The notes under the pieces: generated by a model
The model's input: only the letters and a program-made list of their open reading frames with translations
What the model was told of the DNA's origin: nothing
Databases searched by the model: none
DNA from: Oppiella nova
Lineage: Eukaryota; Arthropoda; Arachnida; Sarcoptiformes; Oppiidae
NCBI GenBank assembly: GCA_905397405.1
Contig: CAJPVJ010000013.1
Coordinates: forward strand, 1 to 64,000
Direction: 5' to 3'
Length of the DNA stretch: 64,000 bases
Shown here: piece by piece, positions 33,819 through 41,506 of the stretch
Position numbering within the stretch: the stretch's first letter is position 1
Layout: every line of letters starts with the position of its first letter
Program-made: the position numbers and the translations under genes

Positions 33819-34564
33819 TGACCTATGGTTTAACTATTTTCAACCCTGATACAGGTAACGTTGTTATTGATAACAACTACATGAATCAGGGTGTAATTGC
33901 TTCAGGCATAATTGCTAGTTTAGGTAGTTATACAGTTCCTCCTTATGGGGGGAGATTGTATAAACTTACCTATCCAAGTTTTATTTTAAATCCTAGCGTA
34001 GCTATTCAGTTGGATAAGACTGTGCGAGTATCTAAAACCAACTTGAGCAATACATCATCAGGAATGACTTGTTATATATGGGTGAGTGGTGATCCTGGTA
34101 CTCTTAAATATTATCTGTATGGCTCCAATGTGGTCGCAACATCTTCTTATGGTTTGCGAGTGTACGATGCCAATGATCGAGTGACCTATGATTCAGGTAT
34201 GCCATATTTAAAAATATTAGGTGTGGCTGCCAATAATTTAACTACGTGGACGATTAACGGTGTTCCTGTTACAGGTGCGGGTACCAATTCTTCTACTTCT
34301 GAGCAGTTTGATAGCGCAAAAAAGTTAGCCATAATGATAACAGGGGATGCTAGTGATAACGTGTATGCTTCCATTCCTCCTGGTCCTACTGGAACAGCGC
34401 AGACTATTCATAATATTAACATTGCATCATTTTACATCACGTCTGATAACAGGGTGCATCAACAGCGCTATCAATTTAGTGAAACATTAAATGATACGAT
34501 GATTGACTCTACTACACGACAAGGGTACGCACCATCATTCGTACTTGACGTCACAAATTACTAA
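33818..34564 (+). CDS. Phage tail-tip-associated protein, 248 aa
   Basis: The start at 33818 overlaps the previous stop. It carries two copies of the YGL-x-(I/V)-(F/Y) start pattern, one at the N-terminus and one near residue 108, so it may be an internal duplication of the preceding small protein. It is beta-rich with no catalytic motif. It ends in a terminator before the lysis genes. Confidence 0.6.
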   Translation: MTYGLTIFNPDTGNVVIDNNYMNQGVIASGIIASLGSYTVPPYGGRLYKLTYPSFILNPSVAIQLDKTVRVSKTNLSNTSSGMTCYIWVSGDPGTLKYYLYGSNVVATSSYGLRVYDANDRVTYDSGMPYLKILGVAANNLTTWTINGVPVTGAGTNSSTSEQFDSAKKLAIMITGDASDNVYASIPPGPTGTAQTIHNINIASFYITSDNRVHQQRYQFSETLNDTMIDSTTRQGYAPSFVLDVTNY

Positions 34565-34580
34565 ACATCAAACATTACAC

Positions 34581-34600
34581 GCACCTTCGGGTGCTTTTTT
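34581..34600 (+). terminator. Rho-independent terminator before the lysis cassette
   Basis: GCACC-TTCG-GGTGC followed by six Ts. Confidence 0.75.
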
Positions 34601-34623
34601 ATTGCCAAAAATTAGGGGGTTAC

Positions 34624-34896
34624 ATGTCTGATACACAGGCAGCAATTGAAGCGAGTGCGGTCGCAATCACTCAAAAAGTTACGGTTACAAGTGGCGCAAC
34701 ATCATTCTTCGCATTCTTGGCCAAGGTTGATGTAATCGCTTGGGGCGGTTTATGTGTGGCATTGATAGGCTTATTTATTCAGCTGTACTTTGCGATTGCT
34801 AAAAATCGACGCGAAAAAGTAGAGCACGAAATGCGTAAAGCAGAACATCAATTACGAATCTTAAAATTAAAGGACGAATGTAATGTCAAAAACTAA
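34624..34896 (+). CDS. Holin
   Basis: The 90-aa protein (MSDTQAAIEASAV) starts after TTAGGGGGTTAC. It has a hydrophobic segment (about residues 40-62, IAWGGLCVALIGLFIQLYFAI) and a very basic C-terminal tail (KNRREKVEHEMRKAEHQLRI), in the manner of one-span phage holins. It directly precedes and overlaps the lysozyme gene by 14 bases. It should make the inner-membrane lesion at lysis. Confidence 0.75.
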   Translation: MSDTQAAIEASAVAITQKVTVTSGATSFFAFLAKVDVIAWGGLCVALIGLFIQLYFAIAKNRREKVEHEMRKAEHQLRILKLKDECNVKN

Positions 34897-35386
34897 AGTT
34901 TGGGCGGTTGGTCTAGCAGCTTCGGCTGCTTTTTTTACGTCTTTAATGGGCTATGAGGGGTACATGTCAAAGCCATATTTGGACAGTGCTAAAGTGGCAA
35001 CGATTGGAATCGGGTCCACATCTTATGAAAATGGTACAAAAGTCAAAATGACTGATAAGCCTATCACTAGAGAACGTGCGGTTCAGATTGCCAAAGCTCA
35101 CATTGCTAAAGATGAGGTGGCATTTCGCAAGTCTTTGCAGGGCGTGAAACTTACTCAGACTGAGTATGACGTTTATCTCGACTTCGTTTACAACTATGGC
35201 CAAGCAAATTGGAATGGCTCAACGATGCTCAGAAACCTAAAAGCAGGGCAGTATAAGCAAGCTTGCGCTTCATTATTGAAATACAAATACGTTGCAAAGC
35301 GTGATTGCTCAATACGTTCAAATGGCTGCTATGGAGTTTGGACTAGGCAACAGGATCGGTATAACAAATGCATGGGGGTGCAGTAG
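34883..35386 (+). CDS. Endolysin, T4-type lysozyme with SAR-like anchor
   Basis: The 167-aa glycoside hydrolase (GH24) has an N-terminal weakly hydrophobic, Ala/Ser-rich segment (VGLAASAAFFTSLMGY, residues about 9-24) typical of signal-anchor-release endolysins. The catalytic Glu is in GYEGYMSKPY, with the Thr in IGIGST after YLDSAKVA. C-terminal Cys (KRDCSIRSNGCYG, NKCMG) could regulate activation. It overlaps the holin gene, and its stop directly precedes the next start. Confidence 0.85.
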   Translation: MSKTKVWAVGLAASAAFFTSLMGYEGYMSKPYLDSAKVATIGIGSTSYENGTKVKMTDKPITRERAVQIAKAHIAKDEVAFRKSLQGVKLTQTEYDVYLDFVYNYGQANWNGSTMLRNLKAGQYKQACASLLKYKYVAKRDCSIRSNGCYGVWTRQQDRYNKCMGVQ

Positions 35387-35683
35387 ATGGCTGAATTTAT
35401 AAAAGTAAGTGAAGTCCTACTCGAGTCAAATGGGATCTATTTTATTGAATGCCCAGGCTGTAAATATCTTCACCCCTTGCATGTAGGCCCTCAACATACA
35501 ATACGTTGGGAGTTTGATGGAAATTTAGAGAAGCCAACTTTTAGCCCAAGTTTGATGGTCAACGGTGGTCATTCAACTCAATGTCATTCATTTATTAGAA
35601 ATGGTCAGATTCAATTTCTCTCTGATTGTCATCATGAATTGGCTGGTCAAACTGTTGATCTGCCAGAAGTTGAGGAACTCTAA
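35387..35683 (+). CDS. DUF6527-like small protein
   Basis: A Cys-x2-Cys pair in FIECPGCKYLHPL and later CHSFIRNGQIQF and DCHHELAGQ suggest a small zinc-binding fold. The middle, WEFDGNLEKPTFSPSLM, is characteristic of a widespread phage family (DUF6527 from memory). It lies between the lysozyme and Rz genes and starts at the base after the lysozyme stop. Function is unknown. Confidence 0.65.
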   Translation: MAEFIKVSEVLLESNGIYFIECPGCKYLHPLHVGPQHTIRWEFDGNLEKPTFSPSLMVNGGHSTQCHSFIRNGQIQFLSDCHHELAGQTVDLPEVEEL

Positions 35684-36184
35684 ATGCAAGCATTTTTAGC
35701 GAAATTTTATGAAACCGTCATTATCGCAATGGCGGTTTTTTTATTGTTGGCCATAACAGCTTTAGGCATTCAATCATGGCGAGTAAATCATTTTAAAAGT
35801 GAATTTACATTGCTGGATGCAAAATACAAAACCGAAGTTGCGGAAGCAAAAGCACTGGCAGAACAAGCAAAAGCATCTGCAGCAATCAAAGAGAAACAAT
35901 GGTCTGAACAACAGTTAAAAGCGGAGCAAAATTACAATGCCAAAATTAAGCAAATTAAGTCTGATGCTGATCTTGCTCAGTCCAGCGCTGACAGCTTGTC
36001 AAAGCAACTCAAAGTTGCAAACAGCCGTTTGTCCAGTGCTTCCAAAGAAACCATCATTGAGTACACCGTTGCCAACAGTGACATACTCCAAGACTGCATC
36101 ACTGAATATCGAGCAGTGGCAGAAAAAGCAGATGGACACGCAGCTGATGCAGAAAGATTGAGGGAAGCATGGCCCTCGGAGTGA
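35684..36184 (+). CDS. Rz-like inner-membrane spanin
   Basis: The N-terminal span (FYETVIIAMAVFLLLAITALG) is followed by a long periplasmic coiled coil (about residues 38-125) rich in Ala, Lys and Gln. This is the i-spanin form that disrupts the outer membrane with its Rz1 partner in the last step of lysis. The gene holds an embedded Rz1 in a second frame. It starts at the base after the previous stop. Confidence 0.8.
   Translation: MQAFLAKFYETVIIAMAVFLLLAITALGIQSWRVNHFKSEFTLLDAKYKTEVAEAKALAEQAKASAAIKEKQWSEQQLKAEQNYNAKIKQIKSDADLAQSSADSLSKQLKVANSRLSSASKETIIEYTVANSDILQDCITEYRAVAEKADGHAADAERLREAWPSE
35937..36161 (+). CDS. Embedded Rz1-like outer-membrane spanin lipoprotein
   Basis: This gene lies wholly inside the Rz-like gene in another frame. 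It codes a signal peptide (MPKLSKLSLMLILLSPALTAC) with a lipobox LTAC; the mature part is short and Pro-rich (VCPVLPKKPSLSTPLP). Nested Rz/Rz1 pairs of this sort are a hallmark of lambda-like lysis cassettes. Its small size and the lipobox inside Rz make chance unlikely. Confidence 0.75.
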   Translation: MPKLSKLSLMLILLSPALTACQSNSKLQTAVCPVLPKKPSLSTPLPTVTYSKTASLNIEQWQKKQMDTQLMQKD

Positions 36185-36264
36185 GGGCATATTTGCATAA
36201 GGGCCATTATGTTAAACCAGATATCTAAAACTGTGGCCCACGCAATGCTATTGTTGCCACAGCT

Positions 36265-36302
36265 CGACATCGTGAATCTGCGAAATTGTATTCACGATGT
36301 CG
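36265..36302. repeat. Long perfect hairpin after the lysis genes
   Basis: A 13-bp perfect stem (CGACATCGTGAAT / ATTCACGATGTCG) with a 12-base loop and no T run. A weaker hairpin (AGCCAA ... TTGGCT) follows at about 36307-36339. These lie between the convergent lysis genes and the polysaccharide-lyase gene. Confidence 0.6.
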
Positions 36303-36353
36303 AATAAGCCAACGATTTAAATCATTCAATGATTGGCTAAGGCAGGATTCTTG

Positions 36354-37580
36354 TTAATTAAGATCTTTAATCACCACGTTTTTGTGGTAAGCCTCGACAG
36401 GCTGACCCACGATAACACGGTTCTTAAGTGCTCCTTCTCGCCAACTTGAACGGTAAATGCCCATTTGGAAATAAGGTGACCACTTTTGATGGTAATTATT
36501 GACCCCAGTGATGTTGGCTACTTCTTTTCCATTATGTTTCACCACTACTTTCCCAGGAATCAATTGATCGTTTGCATCAAGTTCTGACCATTGGATATCA
36601 AAATTCCAATCATTCCACTGGTTATATACCACAGGCACATCTAAGACATAACGCTTCAAAAGCGTTTCTGGAACTGCCAAGGGTGAAGTCATTGGCTTCA
36701 ACTCATATAAATGTAACTGCCACTCAGGTTTTAGACCTGAAAGTACCAAGGCTATTGGGGGATTCAAATTTTTTCCATTTAGGTTAAAGCCATGCCACTG
36801 TGCCAATATTGTTCCATACTGAAATACTGGCCATGTTGAGGGAATATAGTGAGAAAAAGAATAGTTATAATGGCCCCAACTAAATTGCTTTCGTTGTATT
36901 TCCGCGCGATAACACTGACCATCATCAGGCACGACAAATTTGGCAACATTCTGCCCTGTGCCAGCAGGATCTTTAACAATTGTTGCTGAACTACGATTTT
37001 CAAAGTGGAGGGCCATTGCATTCCACGTCGACAGATCATTACTGTATTTATCGACACGAATCATCCCTGTCTCAAACCCATCACGAAAAATAACCTTACC
37101 CTTTTTTTCCGTATTGTCTACCAATACATCATCATTTTCAGGATCTGTTATCACATCAGATGGATTAACAACTTGTTCTACATTTCTCGCGAAGACCTGT
37201 AGTTTAACTGTGGTGGTTTGACTGTCTTGTTGACCATCATTCACCACTAAACTCAGTTCATAATCTCCAGCATGGTCTGGAATAAAATGAAATATTTTAT
37301 CCGTACTAGCACCAAAACTTGGGAAACTATTTTCAGGCTTTTTAACGACTGCCCAACGATAGTTCAATGTTGTCGCGCTATCATCAGTACTTTCAGAACC
37401 ATCTAAAAGTATGCTATCCCCAACCATAGCGCTGTCTTGCGTTGATTGAATTATGCCTACAGGCACTTCATTCCGAATATCTTTTACCGTTGCCGTTGTT
37501 GATTGATCATCCTGACCTCCCCCGCAAGCCACCATCCCCACAACTGTAGTTAAAACTAAAAAGTATCTAATTTTATTCAT
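36354..37580 (-). CDS. PKD-domain polysaccharide lyase lipoprotein (heparin-lyase-I-like fold)
   Basis: The 408-aa protein is a lipoprotein (lipobox VGMVAC, Cys19). A PKD/Ig-like domain (about 37-130, with GSESTDDSAT and YRWAVVKKP) is followed by a concanavalin-like lyase domain (about 160-405). Family-typical blocks are YRAEI at 224-228 and ILAQWHG at 258-264, as in the Polysacc_lyase (heparin lyase I-type) family. The likely role is cutting an acidic polysaccharide at the cell surface. It is on the opposite strand to the lysis genes, to the right of them, where lysogenic-conversion genes often sit. Confidence 0.7.
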   Translation of the reverse strand: MNKIRYFLVLTTVVGMVACGGGQDDQSTTATVKDIRNEVPVGIIQSTQDSAMVGDSILLDGSESTDDSATTLNYRWAVVKKPENSFPSFGASTDKIFHFIPDHAGDYELSLVVNDGQQDSQTTTVKLQVFARNVEQVVNPSDVITDPENDDVLVDNTEKKGKVIFRDGFETGMIRVDKYSNDLSTWNAMALHFENRSSATIVKDPAGTGQNVAKFVVPDDGQCYRAEIQRKQFSWGHYNYSFSHYIPSTWPVFQYGTILAQWHGFNLNGKNLNPPIALVLSGLKPEWQLHLYELKPMTSPLAVPETLLKRYVLDVPVVYNQWNDWNFDIQWSELDANDQLIPGKVVVKHNGKEVANITGVNNYHQKWSPYFQMGIYRSSWREGALKNRVIVGQPVEAYHKNVVIKDLN

Positions 37581-37800
37581 GCAAATGCACTCTATTTATA
37601 CACACCCAAAATTAGCCATGTACCTTACTTCGTCTATGTCTCTTTGAGAATAGGAAACAGCTGAACATGGCCAAATTCAATTTTTAAATACCTAAAAACA
37701 AGCTTCATCTTAAACAATGAAATGCGCTGCTTTACTTATTGATAAAAAATCAATTTTTCTTAAAATCAACCTTTCAGCATAGCCTCCTCATTTTATAACA

Positions 37801-37977
37801 TTATGGAATTTCAGCTCTACTTTTTTTGATGACTGAACTATCAAAAACATATTCCACATTTTGGGCTTCTAATTCGGGTGGTTTCTCTGGAATAAACCGA
37901 GAAGGTATTAAATTTTGAGTTAGTCTTTCATTGGTTAATGTTTGAATTACAGGAATATTTCCATCAAATTTTTGCAT
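37801..37977 (-). CDS. Small protein, 58 aa, unknown
   Basis: The start at 37977 (MQKFDGNIPVIQTL) has AGGAG 8 bases upstream. An in-frame GTG lies at 37986. The peptide is Pro- and Glu-rich in the middle (RFIPEKPPELEAQN). No family is recognised. Confidence 0.4.
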   Translation of the reverse strand: MQKFDGNIPVIQTLTNERLTQNLIPSRFIPEKPPELEAQNVEYVFDSSVIKKSRAEIP

Positions 37978-38328
37978 TATTCTCACTCCTAATTTTAACG
38001 AACTTTTATTAAACCGTGTTTTGTAAAATAATTCTTAGACAACATATCTCGACTCATTGATCATTTCCGATTCTTGAAATAGCAGGGACCTACAGAAATC
38101 TTCGCCTCCCTAATTTCATTTGAACGTCTTAATAAGCTTGCATTAAACTTTCATTCTGCATTCTCGTTTCATGATCTGGAAGAAGGTCAGGAATATGGTT
38201 CGATTTCTCAATCAGTTAAGAACAGAACACTTCACACTTTTTAACTCAATTATGTTTTTGAATAATTGACCTATAAAAACATGAGTATATAATTATTATA
38301 AACTTAATAAATTAAGGTCTAATTTGAC

Positions 38329-38742
38329 ATGAAAAAAATTATGATGGCGTGTTCAATGGCTGTAGCTATGTCTATGGGTATTTTAGAAGCACGTGCAACT
38401 CCTGTAAAATCGATTCAATTTGCAAAAGGTTCAGTTGGTACAACTATCTCTGGTTCGTTTAAAGGATCAGATGAGGTGCAGTATAGTTTACGCGCACAAG
38501 CAGGGCAGACTTTAAATTACAAGCTAACTAGTAATAAAAATTTAGCTCAAATTAATATCTATGCTCCGGGTGATAAACCTGGTACAGCTGAGGCATTGGT
38601 TATTGGGTCTATCTCAGGTACAACAGGTCAATTTTCACTTCCTCAATCTGGTAATTATTTAATACAAATTTACCAAATGCGCAATACAGCTCGCCAAAAT
38701 AAAAATGTGAACTACAAACTTAATGTGAGTGTAGAAAATTAA
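38329..38742 (+). CDS. PliG-like periplasmic protein (g-type lysozyme inhibitor family)
   Basis: The signal peptide covers about residues 1-23. The mature protein is beta-rich with the PliG pattern: QFAKGSVGTTISGSFKGSDE, YSLRAQAGQTLNYKL, INIYAPGDKPG, GSISGTTGQFSLPQSGNY and YQMRNTARQNKNVNYKL. PliG inhibits goose-type lysozyme in the periplasm, so this could protect the lysogen. The inhibitor activity is an inference from family resemblance. It is on its own, between the small 58-aa gene and an OmpW-like gene. Confidence 0.65.
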   Translation: MKKIMMACSMAVAMSMGILEARATPVKSIQFAKGSVGTTISGSFKGSDEVQYSLRAQAGQTLNYKLTSNKNLAQINIYAPGDKPGTAEALVIGSISGTTGQFSLPQSGNYLIQIYQMRNTARQNKNVNYKLNVSVEN

Positions 38743-39325
38743 ATATTACCCATTACTTAAAATACTGAATGCTAGCGATGTTCTGGGTGCAGTTGCTCAG
38801 TTTAATGTTTGGAATAAAGTTAAAGGCAAGGTTTAGTGAATTGTCGTGCGAAAGAACGAAATTTGTTTGAGAAAGCCCTTTAGGGGGCTTAATCACCCAC
38901 AATCAATAACCCATCCCAACTAAAATAATTTTGCGTCAATTTCCCTCGACTCATGCTCCATTTTCTGTCTTTCAATAAGCATGGTGCAATCGCCAATTTC
39001 TTACGAAATTTAGCATCTATCTGTTCTAAATTAGATTGTATTCTTTCATTCTTTTATGTTGCTTCATGATTAGTTAGCAGATAGGGTGCATGTCTTGATT
39101 TAAAAATATACAAATTATTTATAAAAAAATTCAATAGCTTGTATAGATTCAAAAATTATATATTTTTATGAGTGATTTTTTTGGTTGAAAATTATATTTA
39201 AACATTCATCTGAATTTTATTGATTGTTTGGTAAATTAACTTTAGATTAATTACGTTTAGTTTGATTTTTATACTGAAAATGGAATTTTAAAGACTCTGA
39301 GTCTAATGTGAAAAAGGAAATATAA
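38743..39325. other. AT-rich stretch, no supported gene
   Basis: A weak hairpin AAGCCC/GGGCTT at about 38873-38890 could end the PliG-like transcript. The last 200 bases are very AT-rich and probably hold the promoter of the OmpW-like gene. A short coding-like run (NASDVLGAVAQFNVW) before 38837 may be a trace of an older gene. Confidence 0.5.
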
Positions 39326-40438
39326 ATGAAAAAAGTACTTAACAAACTTTGCATCGCAACATCTCTAATTATTTGTAGTTTAAGTCATGCTGAAGATTTT
39401 AAACGTTTTTCTGTATCTGCTGGTTGGTTGCATGTGATGCCTCAAGGTAAAGCTAACTCTTTTAACATTAATACAATGGCTAATCCATCAACTTCTTATG
39501 ATGTTGGATCTATATCTTCTACTGCATTTTTAAATTCAATTGATCCTAATGCAACAATCAACGGTTTTGAAATAAAACCAACGTTAGAAAGTTTTTTTGT
39601 TGTAGATCCTGATACTGGAAAAAGTCTTGCACAAAGTATCGGTTTAGCAGATGAAAACAATAATGTATTAGGAAGTGTATCTGGAAAAACAAATATTTAT
39701 GGAATAGATCAATGGACACAGCAAGGAGCTGGTCTTGAAGCAGAAGATGTAGATACTTTGGGTTTAACTTTTAATTATTACTTAAATGATAATGTTTCCT
39801 TGCAGTTTATAGGAGGCCTACCACCAAAAGTTGATATCAAAGGCAGGGGAGAGATTATTGCACCAATGACAGGTTTAGCTTTTCCTCAAGGTGGTTTAGA
39901 ACAAATATTTACAGATGGTATTTCTTTAAAACAAGATATTCCGATTACAAATTTGAGCAGTCAATCTAAAGCAGCCTCTGTACGTGCTTGGACGCCTGCA
40001 ATTGAAGCGCAGTACCAATTTGGGAAATTAGGGATCAACAAATTCCGTCCTTATATTGGCGCGGGAGTAATGTATTCACATTTTTCGAATATTAAACTTA
40101 ACGGTCAAATTAACTCAGATTTGATCGCAGCAGGACATATGATTCAAAATATTTTAGATAATAAAGCTGGTGCTGCACTTGAAGGTAAGATATCAAGTGC
40201 AGACCCATCTGTAAAAGTGAAAACAACAGATTCACTTTCACCAATTGTTACTCTTGGTGCAACCTATGACATCAATACAAACTGGTATGGTGTTGCATCT
40301 GTGTCTTACGCAAAAATGAATAATCAAGCAAAGATTGATGTAGTTGACAGAAACAGTGGAAATTATTTAATTAGATCATCAACTAAAGTAGACATTGACC
40401 CGCTTATCACTTACCTTGGAGTTGGGTATCGGTTCTGA
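39326..40438 (+). CDS. OmpW-family outer-membrane protein
   Basis: The signal peptide covers about residues 1-22 (cleavage after SLSHA). The mature start FKRFSVSAGWLHVMPQ and the end LITYLGVGYRF, with a C-terminal Phe, are OmpW-like. LGLTFNYYLNDNVSLQF and KFRPYIGAGVMYSHF are family blocks. A long insert (about residues 35-120, and again near 240-290) is unusual, as OmpW proteins are normally about 200-220 aa. It is a beta-barrel of the outer membrane. Cargo position and size make surface alteration of the lysogen likely. Confidence 0.7.
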   Translation: MKKVLNKLCIATSLIICSLSHAEDFKRFSVSAGWLHVMPQGKANSFNINTMANPSTSYDVGSISSTAFLNSIDPNATINGFEIKPTLESFFVVDPDTGKSLAQSIGLADENNNVLGSVSGKTNIYGIDQWTQQGAGLEAEDVDTLGLTFNYYLNDNVSLQFIGGLPPKVDIKGRGEIIAPMTGLAFPQGGLEQIFTDGISLKQDIPITNLSSQSKAASVRAWTPAIEAQYQFGKLGINKFRPYIGAGVMYSHFSNIKLNGQINSDLIAAGHMIQNILDNKAGAALEGKISSADPSVKVKTTDSLSPIVTLGATYDINTNWYGVASVSYAKMNNQAKIDVVDRNSGNYLIRSSTKVDIDPLITYLGVGYRF

Positions 40439-41330
40439 TATAGGAAATAGAGAAATAAAAATTAAGGTCTGCATGTGGGCCTTAATTATCAGAAATAATA
40501 TTTATTAAAAAATAAAAGAAATATAAAAATTATATAATTTTTTAAAAATCTCATTGAAATTAAATCATATTTCTCGCTTATTATTTTTGGTTTGTTTAGC
40601 AGTGTAGGTATGATTTTTGATGGTTGTACTGCGTTCGATAATGTTTATGATACTTACATCCCACAAACTTAATGTTGATAAGCAGGTTTATAGTATTAAT
40701 ACTACAAAAAACACTTAGGGTGGGCAATACTGGACTTCATTTCTAGTTATGGACCAATCTCTGAATTGGTCAAAACAAGTATATTTTTTTTATTTTGAAT
40801 AAAAACGCAGCAAAATGGTTGGGTTATATTGTGAACATAATTTACAAATCATAATCAATCTTGGTTGTGGTGATTTCCATCATGGTTGAATTCGGGATTT
40901 CAAATCTGAAATTAATAAGAATTAAGCGATAGCGGAATTCCGCTAATCGGTGGAGGAGTTCCTTTCTTGCTTCCCATACTAGTTGAGTAAAAGGGAGTAT
41001 CTAATAGCACTTCAAGCACTGACCTACTGAAAGTGGGTTTGTTTTAAAAAATTGTTTGTGATCTGGATTGTGATTTTCACAATCTTGGTACCATTTCAAC
41101 CATTAGGGAAATCACCATAGTTGGATTTTTATCCAATCATGGTTGAAATGGTCTACAAATCTGAGTTTATAAAAGTAGACCCATAGTAGACTAGAAATAG
41201 ACTGCTAGATATTCCTAAATATTGTTTATTAAAGTAGAATTAATGTAACTTATTGAATATATGGATTTAATGCTTTGTTGATTAATTCTTATTATTGCTT
41301 GATATTGTTAGATTTTATATAAATATTAGA
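40439..41330. repeat. Noncoding right end of the element, rich in short direct and inverted repeats
   Basis: No gene is supported. Hairpins: GACCAAT/ATTGGTC (40752-40771), GATTGTGA/TCACAATC (41066-41084) and ACCATTTCAACCA/TGGTTGAAATGGT (41090-41152, with TTGGAT/ATCCAA nested inside). GGTGATTTCC (40869-40878) is the reverse complement of 41107-41116. CAATCTTGGT occurs at 40855 and 41080, and CATGGTTGAA occurs at 40881 and 41139. These may bind integrase, IHF or an excision factor, or act as a transcription block before the host genes. Confidence 0.6.
41172..41196. other. Right arm-type integrase binding site (putative)
   Basis: It matches 2636-2660 at 24 of 25 positions in the same orientation. 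TAGAC occurs at 41176 and 41187, and a third TAGAC follows at 41198, so this may be a short iteron set just inside attR. Confidence 0.6.
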
Positions 41331-41372
41331 ATTTGGAATTCGAATTTATTGCTCATGTTGCTATGCATTCCT
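41331..41372. other. attR: right 42-bp attachment repeat
   Basis: It carries the displaced 5' end of ybgC: the first codons and the AGGA ribosome site in reverse orientation, as at 2514-2555. The host DNA that originally lay upstream of ybgC is to its right. Confidence 0.9.
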
Positions 41373-41435
41373 ACGATTGACTAATTAAAGCTCGTTTGTA
41401 AGAAGATCAACTCTTGGTATGATCAATTTAGTTGT

Positions 41436-41471
41436 CGGCTTATTCAACAGAAGATTATGTTGAATAAGCCG
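41436..41471. terminator. Hairpin just outside attR
   Basis: A 13-bp perfect stem CGGCTTATTCAAC / GTTGAATAAGCCG with a 10-base loop, 35 bases downstream of the atoE-type gene on the minus strand. There is no strong T run. Confidence 0.6.
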
Positions 41472-41506
41472 TTTAAATAACTTTGTACAACAAAGCATCT
41501 TAAATT

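Larger units (their letters stand above)
2514..41372. mobile_element. Integrated siphophage element (lambda-like tail, P22-like coat), broken, with many cargo genes
   Basis: The ends are fixed by a 42-bp direct repeat (2514-2555 and 41331-41372, one mismatch) overlapping the start of ybgC, with a tyrosine integrase just inside the left copy. Phage parts in order are integrase, HTH gene, ERF-type annealing gene, Gp49-family gene, nuclease and metallopeptidase genes, DUF2280-type small terminase, large terminase, DUF4055 portal, MuF-like gene, scaffold, P22-type coat, head completion genes, lambda M/L/K/J-like tail genes and a lysis cassette. The gene content recalls Acinetobacter siphophages of the Bphi-B1251/Vieuvirus type (family-level recollection). 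It appears broken, with roughly half a dozen breaks. The near-identical att copies suggest fairly recent integration. Cargo lies between the early and head genes, between head and tail genes, and to the right of the lysis genes. Confidence 0.9.

Noticed and set aside
36779-37221. Frames opposite and overlapping the polysaccharide-lyase gene
   Set aside because: No ribosome sites or motifs; the lyase reading frame on the minus strand explains the region.
2500-41400. CRISPR array or tRNA at the element ends
   Set aside because: No regularly spaced repeats and no cloverleaf were seen; the attachment site is a protein-gene start instead.
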